Source: Motacilla alba alba
Taxonomy: Eukaryota; Chordata; Aves; Passeriformes; Motacillidae
DNA length: 64,000 bases
Assembly (NCBI RefSeq): GCF_015832195.1
Contig: NC_052017.1
Span: 11,546,790-11,610,789, forward strand
Reading direction: 5' to 3'
The position numbers and the translations under genes are program-made. Every line of letters begins with the position of its first letter. Position 1 is the first letter of the stretch. Below the pieces are notes generated by a model. The model was given only the letters and a program-made list of their open reading frames with translations, ran no database searches and had not been told where the DNA came from. Below are positions 26,219 through 38,437 of this stretch, one piece after another.

Positions 26219-26531
26219 CTGTCATTTGTGGACCCTGAGAACCAACAACTGGTTCAACATCTGGTGCTGGAGACAGGAATTTGCTTTACAAAGCCACATT
26301 CCTTTTTGATGACTGAGAACTGCTAGGAAGAGGTGGCGTAGACCTGACCAAGTGAAGCAAAAATTTTGTTGTCAGCAGGCTGGATAGCCCAGTGAGGACA
26401 GCCTTTAACTAGGAACAGTGGGGGAAGGAGATGATAGCACACAATCAAGTGGGGAAATGGTAGACTGGCTGATGTGGAAGGAGAGACCACAAAATCAAAA
26501 GAAAAGGATGGAAGGCAGCCCACTGTGACCA
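26219..26531. other. Unassigned sequence
   Basis: Purine-rich sequence with a 71-codon minus-strand frame (26323-26538) of low-complexity Ser, Leu and Pro composition. No recognised element. Confidence 0.4.
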
Positions 26532-26587
26532 TATACACACAAATAAAAAAATAAAAAAGTGTCTATATACACAAATAAAAAAGTGTC
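26531..26587. repeat. Imperfect tandem duplication, AT-rich
   Basis: ATATACACACAAATAAAA at 26531-26548 recurs as ATATACACAAATAAAA at 26565-26580, and ATAAAAAAGTGTC at 26551-26563 recurs at 26575-26587. The copies differ by loss of short A-rich units, which fits replication slippage. Confidence 0.85.
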
Positions 26588-26694
26588 AGGATCACAGCAT
26601 TATGAGGGGAAATGCTTACTCTTGCTCTGGGAAAGAAATGTGCTGCAAAGAAAGAACAAGCAGAGGGAAAGAGAGCTCTGCATGCAGGTGCAGG

Positions 26695-26747
26695 GCAGAG
26701 ATAGTGTTGGAATAGCTCTGCAGATAGCAGAGATAGTGCTGGAATAG
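26695..26747. repeat. 21-base direct repeat, 32-base period
   Basis: GCAGAGATAGTG(T/C)TGGAATAG occurs at 26695-26715 and 26727-26747 with one substitution. It lies just upstream of a CR1 ORF2 fragment. Confidence 0.9.
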
Positions 26748-26827
26748 AGCAGACCTTCAGCAGAGCTACCCAGCTGTAATTATACAACTAGAAATGGTAA
26801 TATACCAGATCATTGTGCTGCCATTCA

Positions 26828-27540
26828 GGCAGGCCAGGAACGGATGGAGAAATGGGACAACAGGAGCCTCATGAAGTTCAGCAAAAGGAAATGCTAAAGG
26901 CCTGACCCAGGAGTAGAAAAACCTTACACATCTGGATAGGGAGTAAAAAAACCTTACACAGCTGGGAGCCAGCACTCTGGAAAGCAGCTTTGTAAAGGAA
27001 CACCTTCCAGCTCCTGATGGGCAAGAGCTGAATTGATCCATCAGTGCTCCCTTGCAGCAGGGCAGCCTGCTGGGCTGCATGAGGAAGAGGACTGCCAGCA
27101 GGATGAAGGAGGTGGTCCTTCCCCTGTGCTCAGCACTGGAATTAATAAATCTGGAATGCTTGGCTCTGTGCTGGGTTCCTCACTACAAGAGAGACAAGGA
27201 CACAGAGAAGTGAGTCCAGCACAGGTTCACAAAGATGTTTGAGGAAAAGCTGAGAGAGCTGGAGCTGCCCAGCTAGGAGAACAGAAGGGCAGGGGGACCT
27301 TCTCTACGGGTATCAGTGCCTGCTGGGCCAGGAAAAACAAAACAGAGCCAGAATTTCCTCAGTGGTGCTCAATGGCAAGAGAAGAGGCAATGGGCATCAG
27401 CTGAAACACAAGAAACTTCATGTTAAATTAAGAAGAAAATTTTACTGCAAGGGGCAGGGAGTGTCAAAGACTTCTAGATCCAGTTTTCCAGAAATGTCTT
27501 GGAAATGGAATGCACTGGAATGTTTAAAACCCAGCTCATC
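26828..27540 (+). mobile_element. CR1 LINE fragment, 3' part of ORF2
   Basis: This plus-strand copy covers the ORF2 region downstream of the reverse transcriptase domain. ATGGGACAACAGGAGCCTCA encodes the CR1 NLMKF-type block. CTGGAAAGCAGCTTTG encodes the LESSF block. Next come the CTGCATGAGGAA block and CACTACAAGAGAGACAAGGA (YKRD block). Then AATGGGCATCAGCTGAAACA encodes the GNGHxLKH block, which is still in frame in the open reading frame starting at 27362. Several frameshifts and stops break it, and a roughly 30-base internal duplication is present near 26910-26963. The 3' UTR and ATTCTATG tail were not found, so it is truncated at both ends. It is inactive and relatively old. Confidence 0.9.
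26910..26963. repeat. 30-base tandem duplication inside a CR1 copy
   Basis: GGAGTAGAAAAACCTTACACA (26910-26930) is followed by GGAGTAAAAAAACCTTACACA (26940-26960), with one base difference. The duplication must postdate the CR1 insertion because it interrupts the element's usual order. Confidence 0.85.
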
Positions 27541-30500
27541 ACTCTGCACATTTGTTTTCATGAATTTAAGTAGTGGATGTTCAGCAGCTAAGGGAAGTCA
27601 TTTTCACAGTGGTGAAGACATAATTCTGTATATTTTTAATTGCTGAATTCCACGCAGTTCATGAGAGCAAGGTACATAAATATCTCTGAAAGGAAAATTC
27701 ATGGGTGCTGAAATTTGAATTTGGCTTTTTCCACCACAAGCCTCCAAAACACACTAAAATGCCATGTAGTTTTGGCTAACTGGAGCAAAAAGAACTGATA
27801 CAGAAGTATGCTAATGAAGCTGAAGGAATAATAAATAAGTTTCCTAGTTTTAGGTGTATTTTCTCAATGGAGCCGTGTTTATGGAAATGCATCTGTCATT
27901 TGAAGTCAAATTTATTCCTACATATTTTACTTTAGGTCTATTTTTAGCAATAGATGCATCTTCCCTGCACTCAGTCAACAATTATGAAAAATAGACCTGC
28001 ATTTAAGTATTTAAGAACATGTTCTGTCTGGATAGTTTTCTCCTATAATTATTTATTTTCTGAATATAGATATTATGAGGTCTCTTTAAATATTAAGATT
28101 GGGCTTTTTAAGGAGTTTGAAATCATTCCAGCATTTTTAAAACATTTTATTTTAAGAACCTGGGGGGATCCATTGACTTCAGTGGAATTTCAGATCTAAA
28201 ATTAAGGACACTATTAAATGCTATTGTGTCTATTTTTCTCTCCCTACCAGAAACAATATAAATACACATGTACTTCTGAGTTACAAATAACTGCATTTAC
28301 TAAGCATGTAGAAACATTCAGTCCTGGCTGCATGCCCTGATGAGTTTCTCGTGAATTCTAAGGCAAAGCCCTGTGAATATCATTAGAGAGCTGAAAAAGC
28401 ATTTAAAAGAATGCTATTCTAGTTTTGTGTAACATAAATTTCTTCCTAGCTTTGTCTTGGGTGAAGAGGGAAGGCAGGTAGAAATGAGATCCCCAAACAC
28501 ATTCCATGCATAGAAACCTCACTGCGGAACTAGGTTAAAATATCAAATTTTGCTACTTTTAAAAGGTGTATTTTATGTAATTCACTGTATTTTATAAACA
28601 AAGACAGCAACAAATGATATTTTAGAGCAATAAAATACACCTAACACTGAGCAACCTCTAGTCAAAGTTAGAGATGCAGTGTTTGTGCACAACAAAGCCA
28701 GTGGATTTTAATGATGCAGTAAAGACAATCTGGTGTATCATTTAGAAATTAATTCTGTGTATGTAGATAATCTAAACATGAAACATGAGCTACCTTTTCT
28801 TATTTGAAGTGGAATTGTGGTTATAAGCAGTAATTACTTAATGCTAATTTGTTTGTCATAGGCTTGATTTATTTCAACTTTTATCATTTAATTAATGGAG
28901 TATATATCAATTATATTTTAATTTTCATTCTTAGCTGTTAAGTAATATCTCCATTTTCTTAAATTTGACATTAGCTCAGCTCAAACAGCACTCGTAGAAT
29001 CTGCCTCCACACCCTTCAGAATCTCCCTTCCTTGAGGAAATCCTCCTTCTGGAGGAGGAATGAAATTTCCTTTTCATTTCCTGTTTTTCAAATACTGCAA
29101 GACCAGACTCAGCATACTGACTGCCTGAGTGTGGGCCAAGACAGAGCCAAGGCTTTTCAGTTACTCACAAGTTCACAAACCCCAATTCTTGTATTAGAAC
29201 TATTTCTGCTGCTTTCAGGAGATTTATCCAAAATCTCAATACCTATTGAAGCTATGAAGTAGATTTGGCCTGATTTTCTTATAGGAGCTGACAGAACTTC
29301 ACATTTTTGAAAACCAGGTTACATATATTTAAGAACTATATTTAGACTACTCTTTTTGAAGCCTTGGATGAGATTTTCATTCCAGCTGTGTCAAACTTCA
29401 AATTCACTCAGTCCTTTGATGAATTCTGGCATGCAGAGACCAGTCACGGAGGGAAAGTTAGCTTTTCATATGGCAACAATAATCTGGCATTTCTCTTGCA
29501 TTGTGTCTAATTGACTCAACTCATCTCACAAGAAGATCAGGCCGGTAGAACAGAAGGGGCTTTCATTTCCCTTGCAGAGAAGCTGGATTGTAGATGAATT
29601 TTCTTGTACATCTGGAAAGTCATGACCCTCCTCCCTTTACCCTTTTCCTTCTCAGATCAGTAGCGTATCTTCTTTCTTTAGGTGATATTTTGACTCTGGT
29701 AAAATTTCCTGTATTTTATTTTCCCTATCTACTGGAAACAGACACATGATTACTTTATAAGAATTTGTTCCATCCCACAAGCTTTTAGAGGAAAGGGTTT
29801 GCCCACTCTTAGACTTCTCTCACTGCATCAGAAGAAAAACATACGTTTTAATTCTGCATCCTTGGCAAAGGTTTATGCATGTCCTGCAAATTTTTCAGCT
29901 ACTGGGCTGAAAAATTATTTATTTTTTTTTATTTTGTGTGGTGATTTTTTTTCTTTTTGAAGCTCGCGGTGGGCTGTATTGTGGCATCAAGCCCATCACT
30001 AGTGTCTGGGCATTCAAGAGGAAGAAACGAGGCAGGGCTGTGAGTTTAGACCTTCTCCCTTGGAAGCTGGGCTATGCAGGACTTGCAGCCCTGCTGCTTG
30101 CTGTCCCACAGAGCTGCCCCCTGCCCTGCAGCTGCTGGACCCCTCATAGTGGAGAGGTCATGGAGAGACTCCTTTCATCCCCCTCTCACCACCTCATTGT
30201 ATCCTTACTTTGGATACTCACTCCCACAAATGGGTCTTTTCCCATATGTGTAAACCCAATTCATTGATTTCCTTTGTTGGAAGAGGACTGCTATGAACTA
30301 GGAAAAACATTGAGCAAGATCTAAATCCTGCTTTCATGTAAAGGGCTTTGTGTGTTCATTTTTCAGCCTGTAAACCAATTTTTCCAGCAGTCTCAGAAGC
30401 CTTCTGTTAAATGAAGCTACCTCCCTTGTCTTTCCTACATGAACCTCTTCTGTTCCTACTCTCTGTTTTGTACTCCATAACTGTCTTTCCACAAAAAAGA

Positions 30501-33500
30501 GATATTTAAGAAAGAATTTTATTGGTTCAATGCACTCTCAGACTTTTATTCTCTAATTTTTGTGCTAATAAACACCAAAATTTGTAGCGCCAAACAGCGC
30601 ATGTCTTCAGGCACTGGTGTGGTTTATATGCTAAACCACAGTCAGTAGCCTGCATATTGCCTGCTAGGTGAAGTCTAATGAGCAGTGTTATTTTTAGAAG
30701 CAGAACTATATCCTTTGATTTCTATTGTATTTTTTTATTGCTGGAATAATTTTTGTTTGTCTTGTGCTCTGCAGCTGCATATCAAGCTGAATGCTTTGGG
30801 GATTTGTTATTCTCTGCAACAAAGCCTAATATTCCTTCCTGGTCAGTATGTGACTGCACCTGGATCATCTACTGCATTTCTGATGTCTGTAACAGATATT
30901 TCCTGTTTTGGGATTCTTTCCATTGTTCTCTGCTTTGAACTTTTCTTGCCTTCTTTAGGCAAGATGTTTAAATGATTGAGGCCTTAGACACCCATTCCTG
31001 CATAGTGACCCATTATTTGCTCTTCCTTTACTGTATGCAATGTACAAATGTGGAGTTTTCCAGGAGCCTTCTCTTGTATAATGATGTCCTATTTTTAAAC
31101 ACAATCTACATCAGTGCCACTACATTACTTTTTTTGAACACATGAAGTTAAAATGATGCAAAGCCTTGGTGGATTAATCTAAATTATTTTACAATTATTT
31201 CTTCTTGATTTAATTTAATTAATTAACTGCACGTAAGTGTGATTACAAGTGCTTTGGAGTAATTGCTGTCTCTTCCTAAGTGTTTGTACAGAATCTAAAA
31301 CAATGAAGAGAGTCCTGTGAATAGTAATAACTTTAAGGAAGAAGGTTCAATTGTATATGTCAGTGAAATTGCTATGATATATTGTTTATCTTTTCTCTTG
31401 GCTGTAAAGTGTGCAGATGCATTAATAAAAACAAATAACATACTGTTACACACAGTTCTTTAAAACCCAAACTTGAAAAATTTAGTTTCTTTATTCCCAC
31501 AGCAAACAAGGGAAAGAGCTTGAAGTTCAAAGTAGCTGAATGTTTTCTAACTCACCCAATGTTAACTTAGGGAATAAGAATTCATCGAATATTAGAGAAG
31601 TCTTGAAATTCTGTTCAGATGAGCCCTTGCTACACCCTATTAAGAATAAAAGAGAAGGAGAAAAATAAAATCTGCTAGAATAGTTGTGAGGAGAGAAAGT
31701 ATTTAGTTAATGAAAGAAAAAGTCAGAATTAAAAAGGAAGAATGTATCTATATATAGAAGTGATAAGTTGAAACTACAAAGAGAATTGAAGTTTCTCTGG
31801 ATATAATCACACAAGCTGAATTCTGACAGAGGTATGAGAGATATTAGGAAGATATAATGAATTATGAGTGGTCAGGACTGAAATATTACATTTCTCCAAA
31901 AATGGAATTTTCCCTAGTGCAGAGGTAAAAATGCTTTAAGGGCCAGGATCTGAGTCATCCTTTTTTCTTTCCTCTTTCCTCAACCTACACCCCCAGCTGT
32001 CAGGGACTTAAGTGGGATTTACTTGTGTGAGAAAAGATGAAAGTAGCAAGATCTAGTATTCTTAAAAATGATCCATCCATCTGACTTTGTCACACTTAAT
32101 TTATGAAACTTGACATAGTTGGGAAAAATGAAAGAATGGAGTTGTGTTCACTCAGGCTAAACACGCCTAGTAAAACAAAGTCTAGTAAGTGCTTCACTTT
32201 TTGATTACCTGCAGTAGTCCAGTACAGAGGAGAGAAATAAACAGATAAATGCTTACACCAAAGATTTTAAAGTCAGTGTTGTAGCCTATTGGCAGACTAT
32301 TAAAAGATTAAAAAAAATTCCAAACTGTATCTGTACCCATATAATGACCAATGATTATTTTAATTTTCTTTGACTTATAAAGAATAAAATCTTCAAGTTG
32401 CAGGGGTGTTGGAGGGGGAAGGATGAAAGAAATTTGTTTCAACCATAGATCGATTGTTCAAAAGGTAAACAGAAGCCAAACAGAATAATTAACACTTTTC
32501 ATATGTCTGTTGATGTATATGGCCATTTACTGCTAGGACTAATACTGCCAACCCGTTTCAAGTTCCAAATGCCCCTTCTTATGAAAAGGCAAATTACCTT
32601 TGGCTCTAGAAAACATAAATGGCTGTAATCAAATGGCTATTGCTGAGAGCATGTCACACCAAATGTATATCTGGTTATATGTAAATGGTGGTTACTGGTT
32701 TCACTGGGGTCAATGAGCTTGTCATGAGCTTTGTGCTGAGCAATGTGCTTTGTGCTCAGCAGTATGCTTAGCTCTGCCTGCCCTGGGGAGAAGAACACAT
32801 GAGATAATTATGGTTTTTTATTAGGTCATTTTAATCACATGTAAACACAGCACAAATGTTTCAAATTTCCCCATGCTTCCACTTAACAAGAGGAATGCTC
32901 TTTTCCCCATTAACAGCTGGGTGACCCACATTTCAGCCAGGCAATCTAAAAATCCGGCTTGGGGTACAGCATCCATGTAGCTGTGTCCTGGAGTAATTTA
33001 TATTTAAAAGCAAGAGAAAAATATAGGAGGGCAGGGGTCAATGAAAATCCAGTAGGATTACAGGCCTTGGCAATTTTGCTGTTCAACTAAATGGCGACTT
33101 TCACCGTATGTGTTTTCATTCATGTCTATCCCTTATACTTGGCAAGGCTGCAAACTCAGCCAGACCCTTGTGAGCAGTACAGAGAGTAGGAAAGATGGAA
33201 CAACCCAGGCAGCAGTGAGCAACAGATTTGTCTGCACAGATTATCCCTTCTCACTTATGCACATGATTGTCTTAAGTACACATAAATAGAATTTTTTCCC
33301 CTCCAGCCTTCTGTCAGACTCTCACTTTCACTGTGACCCAGCTTCTAAGGTACTACATATTTAGTCATGTATTAGAGGGAAAAGGCCCTGTTTATCACAT
33401 CACATGATGGGTTTATGGCATAAAATAGCATCTGGGGAGGGTGTCCTTGCTAAATCAGATGCTGATTGCGGGTAATGCTAACCCATGAATTCAGGAATTA

Positions 33501-34940
33501 CAAGCACTATTCTGCAGAAGAGTGAGATGGGCTGCAAAAAGCAACCCTCAGACATAATATATGAAACCTGACGCTGCTATTCCCCTGTGTGTTTGTCTAA
33601 TAGCTGCTGTATTTCTTTAGGCCTAGTGACACAGTTTTATTTTGTTGCTATATGCACATGTTTCAGATGGAAAGGAAGCAGGAAGCCACTGGCTTGTGGA
33701 GTCTAATCTCACCCTGGTACACTGAGAGCAGAGGCAATGTGGATGGAAATGACTTAGTCATGAACCAGCCAGGGCAGGAATCAGATGCTCCAGCTCACTG
33801 CAGAGACAAATGTTTCTGACAACATTTAGCTGGTGCAGACCATCAGTTCTCAGAGACCAGGATTTTCACAGCACTAATCCAGCTGAAGCATGGGCTAAAG
33901 AAATTTTTCCAAGTGCACCTTGAGCACACAGCTCCTGTGACATAACTAACAGCACTGATAGTGTATAAAGGCAAGTTCCAACACTGTAAAGCGTGAAATG
34001 TATGTGTCAAGTTTATTATGCTTCCCTTGCCTGGAGCTGATTAGTGCAAATTAATATTTCACACTAATCAGCATGAGCAGTTAGCACACAATTTGGATTT
34101 ACGGAATTCAGCTGATTGCATTAAAAATGTATTTAGGCTATTTTTTGCGTTGTGCAAATAGAGCAAAAATATCTGAGCTGTTTCCAGTAAGGGTTTTTTG
34201 ATATTTCTGCTGTTAATATTACCCTTCATATAGCCATATACTGTTGACATGATAGTGGCATAATGGATATCCAATACTTATAAAATGTACAGTTCATACT
34301 GAATGAAAAATGAATGTTTAGAATTTTTTATAGGCAATGATTAGTCAAATTTTAATTAAAAATATATTTTCAACATACCTTTAAAACATGCAAACAGCTA
34401 ATAGGCTGTCTGAAATTTGATCCTGAAACTGCTTAATAAATTTACTTTTCAGGTAAAATAGTTATTTTTGGCATTATGAAAATAAAACAGTATTTTCACT
34501 TATCTGGATAAAGCAACGCTTACATCAGTGTCCTGCTGTGAAAAAGAAAGGAGGAAGACCACTTGCCATACTAAAGATTACATGAAAACCTACCTGTTTA
34601 CTCAAGCTTTCCCAAAATAGCACATTTAGTCTCACAGATCATTTCAAAACCCAAACAAAACCTCATACAGATGTCTCCATCAGTTTTCAGGAGAATATAA
34701 CTCAGTATGATTTCTGGGAAAGTTACTATGGAAGTTCTCCCTATCTTCTGTGGAAGCTGGCTCAGGTGAAGCATTTGCAGAACTTAATTTAGCCCATAGC
34801 TCTTGCAGGTGTCCAGAAAATCTTTGCAACATTGATTTCAAATACAATTGTATGGCACAGGAACTGTTAGATCAATTTTTAGATACTATATTGGATTTCT
34901 AACAGGAAGACATTTGAGTACTTTGCACTAATTAAAAATA
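27541..34940. other. Long unique AT-rich stretch
   Basis: About 7.4 kb without a recognised repeat, exon or RNA gene. It is mostly AT-rich, with TAATTA- and TTTAATTAATTAA-type words near 28840-28920 and 31190-31220, and an AT-rich block at 34040-34290 discussed in the findings. A GC-richer patch at about 29960-30180 holds a 109-codon plus-strand frame (29938-30267) with no recognisable family. This stretch is the best candidate in the window for pure intron or gene-desert DNA. Confidence 0.5.
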
Positions 34941-34956
34941 AACACACACACACACA
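34941..34956. repeat. Short (AC)n microsatellite
   Basis: About seven to eight AC units within an A-rich context. Ordinary dinucleotide repeat. Confidence 0.9.
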
Positions 34957-37900
34957 GATAGACATTTTTATAAATTAGGAATTAACTTTTGGAAAATAAA
35001 CTTAATATTTTTTGGATCATCTCCCCCGTAATGACTACAGCAAATCATGCCTGCACATCAAGAGGATGCATTGTCATCTGTAGGTCTGAAAAGTGGCGAC
35101 TCCATGTTTTACCCAGTGCCAGGTTCTAGAGCCATTTTCTTCCTTCACAGTCATCCATATGAACTTCTGGAGACCACTGGAACAGCTTTGGGTTTACTGT
35201 GGTATAACTAAGAAGGGAACCTGAATCTCAGTTAGTGTGGTGACACATACTGATGCCCCAATGTTTAGTGTGTGACTTCTGAGTTTGGTGAGGTCTCTGA
35301 GATATACTTAGGAAATAAAGACCTCTGAGGGTAGTATCTTATAGTACCTCTGTTGTCTGAGGGTAGTATCTTATAGACCATGGAATGTACTTTGAGTGCT
35401 GGTTTTATATCTCAACATGAAACATTTCTCTTTTTGATTTGCTTTTTGTTTATGAGAGACAAATCTTAATAACTTGCTGAAGTGTAAAACCTTCAAATCA
35501 ATAGATAGAACATTCTATAAAGAATTACTGCAGCTCTCTTTCATAAGAAAAATAAAAGACGTCTGTATCAGGCTTGTTGGGTGCCAACCCAGAATCCTGC
35601 AAGGCTCCCCCCCAAATGTGGGTTGCTATGTTGTGAAATGGCCCTGAGCCATCTGCATCTCATTATGAGGCTTGCTTTTTTACCACAAAACCCAAACAAA
35701 TATATTTCATTACATAGTTATTCATAATGCACTTTCCACCATTATCAGTTATACAAGACCTCTTCGATTTTCTTATTTGCTGATCCAAATCTAACGTTGC
35801 TGTTCCCTCTGATTTGCTTAGTAATATGTATAGGAAATTATGCAATTAGGCTTGTCAGCACGAAGAACTTGTAATCTTCTTACATATACCATAATTGCAT
35901 CCCATTTGTCAACAAATGACAGCTTTAATAAGAGAAGTGCTCACATCATGTGGAATGTCCACACACTCCTTTAATAAACACTGATTGAAAAATTTACTGC
36001 CATAGCAAGATGTTTTAGGACTTTAGTGTGAGGAGGAGAAAAGTTCAACCATAACTGAAAACATCTGTCCGGAAAAAGAACCCAGCTCTCCACACTGTCA
36101 AATCTTACTGCTGGTTCAAATTTAGGCAAGTACATAATGTGAAGTATGTTAAACCTGGAAACCTGGCTTTATGCATGGCCAGCAAACCCAGTTAGAACTG
36201 CTGGAACTGAAGCTGTGATAGAGTGCTGAGTATTCTCTGGATCCAAGCTAAATTAATATTTGTGCTTTTGTAGACTGCTGACCTTTATGAAGCTCTCATG
36301 TTCCTTTGAACCACTCCTACATGGTTAATGTGTGTATGCCATGAAAAGGAGACAAGGTGCCCTCCTGCCATGGGTTCCTCTCCACGCTTGGCACAGTCAG
36401 TTATGGATTGCTGTGGCAAACTTTTGATTTGTCATTTGGCTTTTTACATCTTGACATGCTGATGCAGATGGTCACAAGCTAAACCCTTGTTTAAATTGCA
36501 GTCCTGCAGAACATCATCCTGTGCAGACTTCCTATGTGGAAAATAGGAATTCAAGCTTTCAGCAGAGAGTAGGAGAGTTAGACATAAAAACAACTCTTTG
36601 TGGTGTTCTTAGGAATGCAATACCCACCTTCTTTAAGTGCTTTGAAAATCCCAACATAATTTATTAATCTTTAACTTGTTTATTGAATTCTCTGGTAGAG
36701 CACAGTAAGTACAACCTACAAAAGAAGAATTTGAACTATGACATTCATGTTTCCAAATGGAAGGAAAAAGATAGCAGCAAACTAAAGCTTTAATGAGAAG
36801 ACAATGAATGATTAATTAGTCTCCCGTAAATAGCAGTATTGTTGATGACCAGTTAATGTGATAGTAGAACAAGAATGTAGGTACAAAAGGAACTGTCCTT
36901 CATATTTAACCTTAGTATAGTTAGAGTAAAAAGGCTAAATTGTATTGATAAATCAACTTTGTTTATTTATTTTAACAAATAGAATAGAAGACTCTGAAGC
37001 CAAATAAAATTCCTTATCTTTCCCCTGTGTTGGTAGCTCATCTCAAGTACTTGAGTCCTTGGGGTATCCTTCAGATATCTACTGGAGAATTTTCTAGTTA
37101 TGAACATATAATAAGATGTCCTTTGGACATTGTAAAAGCTGCAGTCTGCTGTAAAGCTCACTCTATATTTATCCATGCCCATGTAATTGAATAAGTAAAA
37201 AGAAAACACTGTGGAGCCCTCAGGGTTTCTTTACTGCTGTGGATTCTGGAAGACCCAGCTGGTTACTGTGGAAAGAGGCACTGGAATCTTTAAATAAAGT
37301 CACTCTGGTCACGGCTGTGCCATGGGTGTTTATCAGGACGGTGGCCCAGGATTAATGTGATCGCTCCTAGAGCAAAGAGCAAACTCCATATCCTGCAATA
37401 ATGCATTTGAAGAGGATCCTGCAAGGTCAGGGTGACCAGTACATGTATTAAATTCTTTTTCCAAATACATTTGATACAAATGCATGAGGTGGACTCCTTT
37501 TCAAACGGGAACAATGATGTCAGGTTTGTGTCTAGGCTCCTGAACATCATAAGGAATAATTTAAATGCAGGTGTATTTTGATAGACAGGCGCTCATTTCG
37601 GCATGTAAAATCTGAATGCAAAAATAGGTAAATATGTGGCAGCTTTGGATAGGTAACCTATTAATGCAGGTAGAAAACAGGAATCACATATGCAAAGCCT
37701 CAGTCTGAAGGTTTATGAGTGGTGTATTGAAGCTTCAGAACCTGGTGTCTGAAGATTTACACTTTCATGGTCTTTGAGAGGAAAAGAAAGAGATCCCTAA
37801 ACAGAGATGCCAAAACCCACCTTGATTCATCCCATCTATTCATTTATCATAGCAAGCAACCTTAAAACCTTACAGAATAACCTCAAGAAATAGCAAATCT

Positions 37901-38152
37901 GTGTTATTTATTCAGCCCTTCCTGAAAATCAGAAGCTTTGAAGAAATCTCTAAATAAACTCCAAATGCTGGGGCACCCAAAATCACTAAAACTTAAAAAA
38001 GTAATCATCAAAATGAATAAATTAAGAAAATAATAATACAACTGGAAAAAAAAAAGATCAGGAATATTTATTTAGAGAAAAAAAGTAAAATTATTACTAA
38101 GTGTGAGGGTCATTTTCAGTTATTGAAATTACCTTTATCCCAAGAAAGCTGG
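34957..38152. other. Unique stretch without a supported gene
   Basis: About 3.2 kb of AT-rich DNA. A local duplication at 35324-35376 is listed separately. The open frames (for example 36967-37209 and 37290-37550 minus) have chance-like composition. Confidence 0.5.
35324..35376. repeat. 21-base direct repeat, 32-base period
   Basis: TCTGAGGGTAGTATCTTATAG occurs identically at 35324-35344 and 35356-35376. Exact identity suggests a recent local duplication. Confidence 0.95.
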
Positions 38153-38437
38153 AGAATCTCAGGATGATTTGAGTTGCATAGAAAACTCTGATCATCTAGT
38201 TTCCAGTCCCTGCCAAGGGCAGGAACACTTTTCACTAGACCAGGCTGGTCAAATGGCCACCAACCTGGCTTTGAACGCTTCCAGTGATGGGACACCCACA
38301 CTTTGGGGAAACTCTTCCAGTGTTTCACCACATCACAGTAAAGAATTTCTTCGTCATATCTCATCTAAATCTCACCTCTTTTAGTTAAAAGCTATTACCC
38401 TTTGTCCTGTCATTACATCTCATTGCAAAAATAGAAA
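38153..38437 (-). mobile_element. CR1 LINE fragment, 3' end of ORF2 plus 3' UTR
   Basis: The plus strand shows the reverse complement of the avian CR1 3' region: AGAATCTCAGGATGATTTGA, GATCATCTAGTTTCCA, CACTAGACCAGGCTGG, CTTCCAGTGATGGGACACCC, CAGTAAAGAATTTCTTCGTC and then AGCTATTACCCTTTGTCCTG. The minus-strand frame 38116-38364 retains the ORF2 C-terminal order (VVKHWKSFPK followed by WKRSKPGWWPF), slightly diverged from the consensus RLPRE and SLEVFK blocks. It is 5'-truncated, and the terminal ATTCTATG unit is eroded to AGAATCTCAGGATG. Inactive. Confidence 0.93.

Noticed and set aside
27362..27646. 94-codon plus-strand frame
   Set aside because: Its first part is the ORF2 C-terminal region of the CR1 copy at 26.83-27.54 kb. 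The remainder is flanking sequence.
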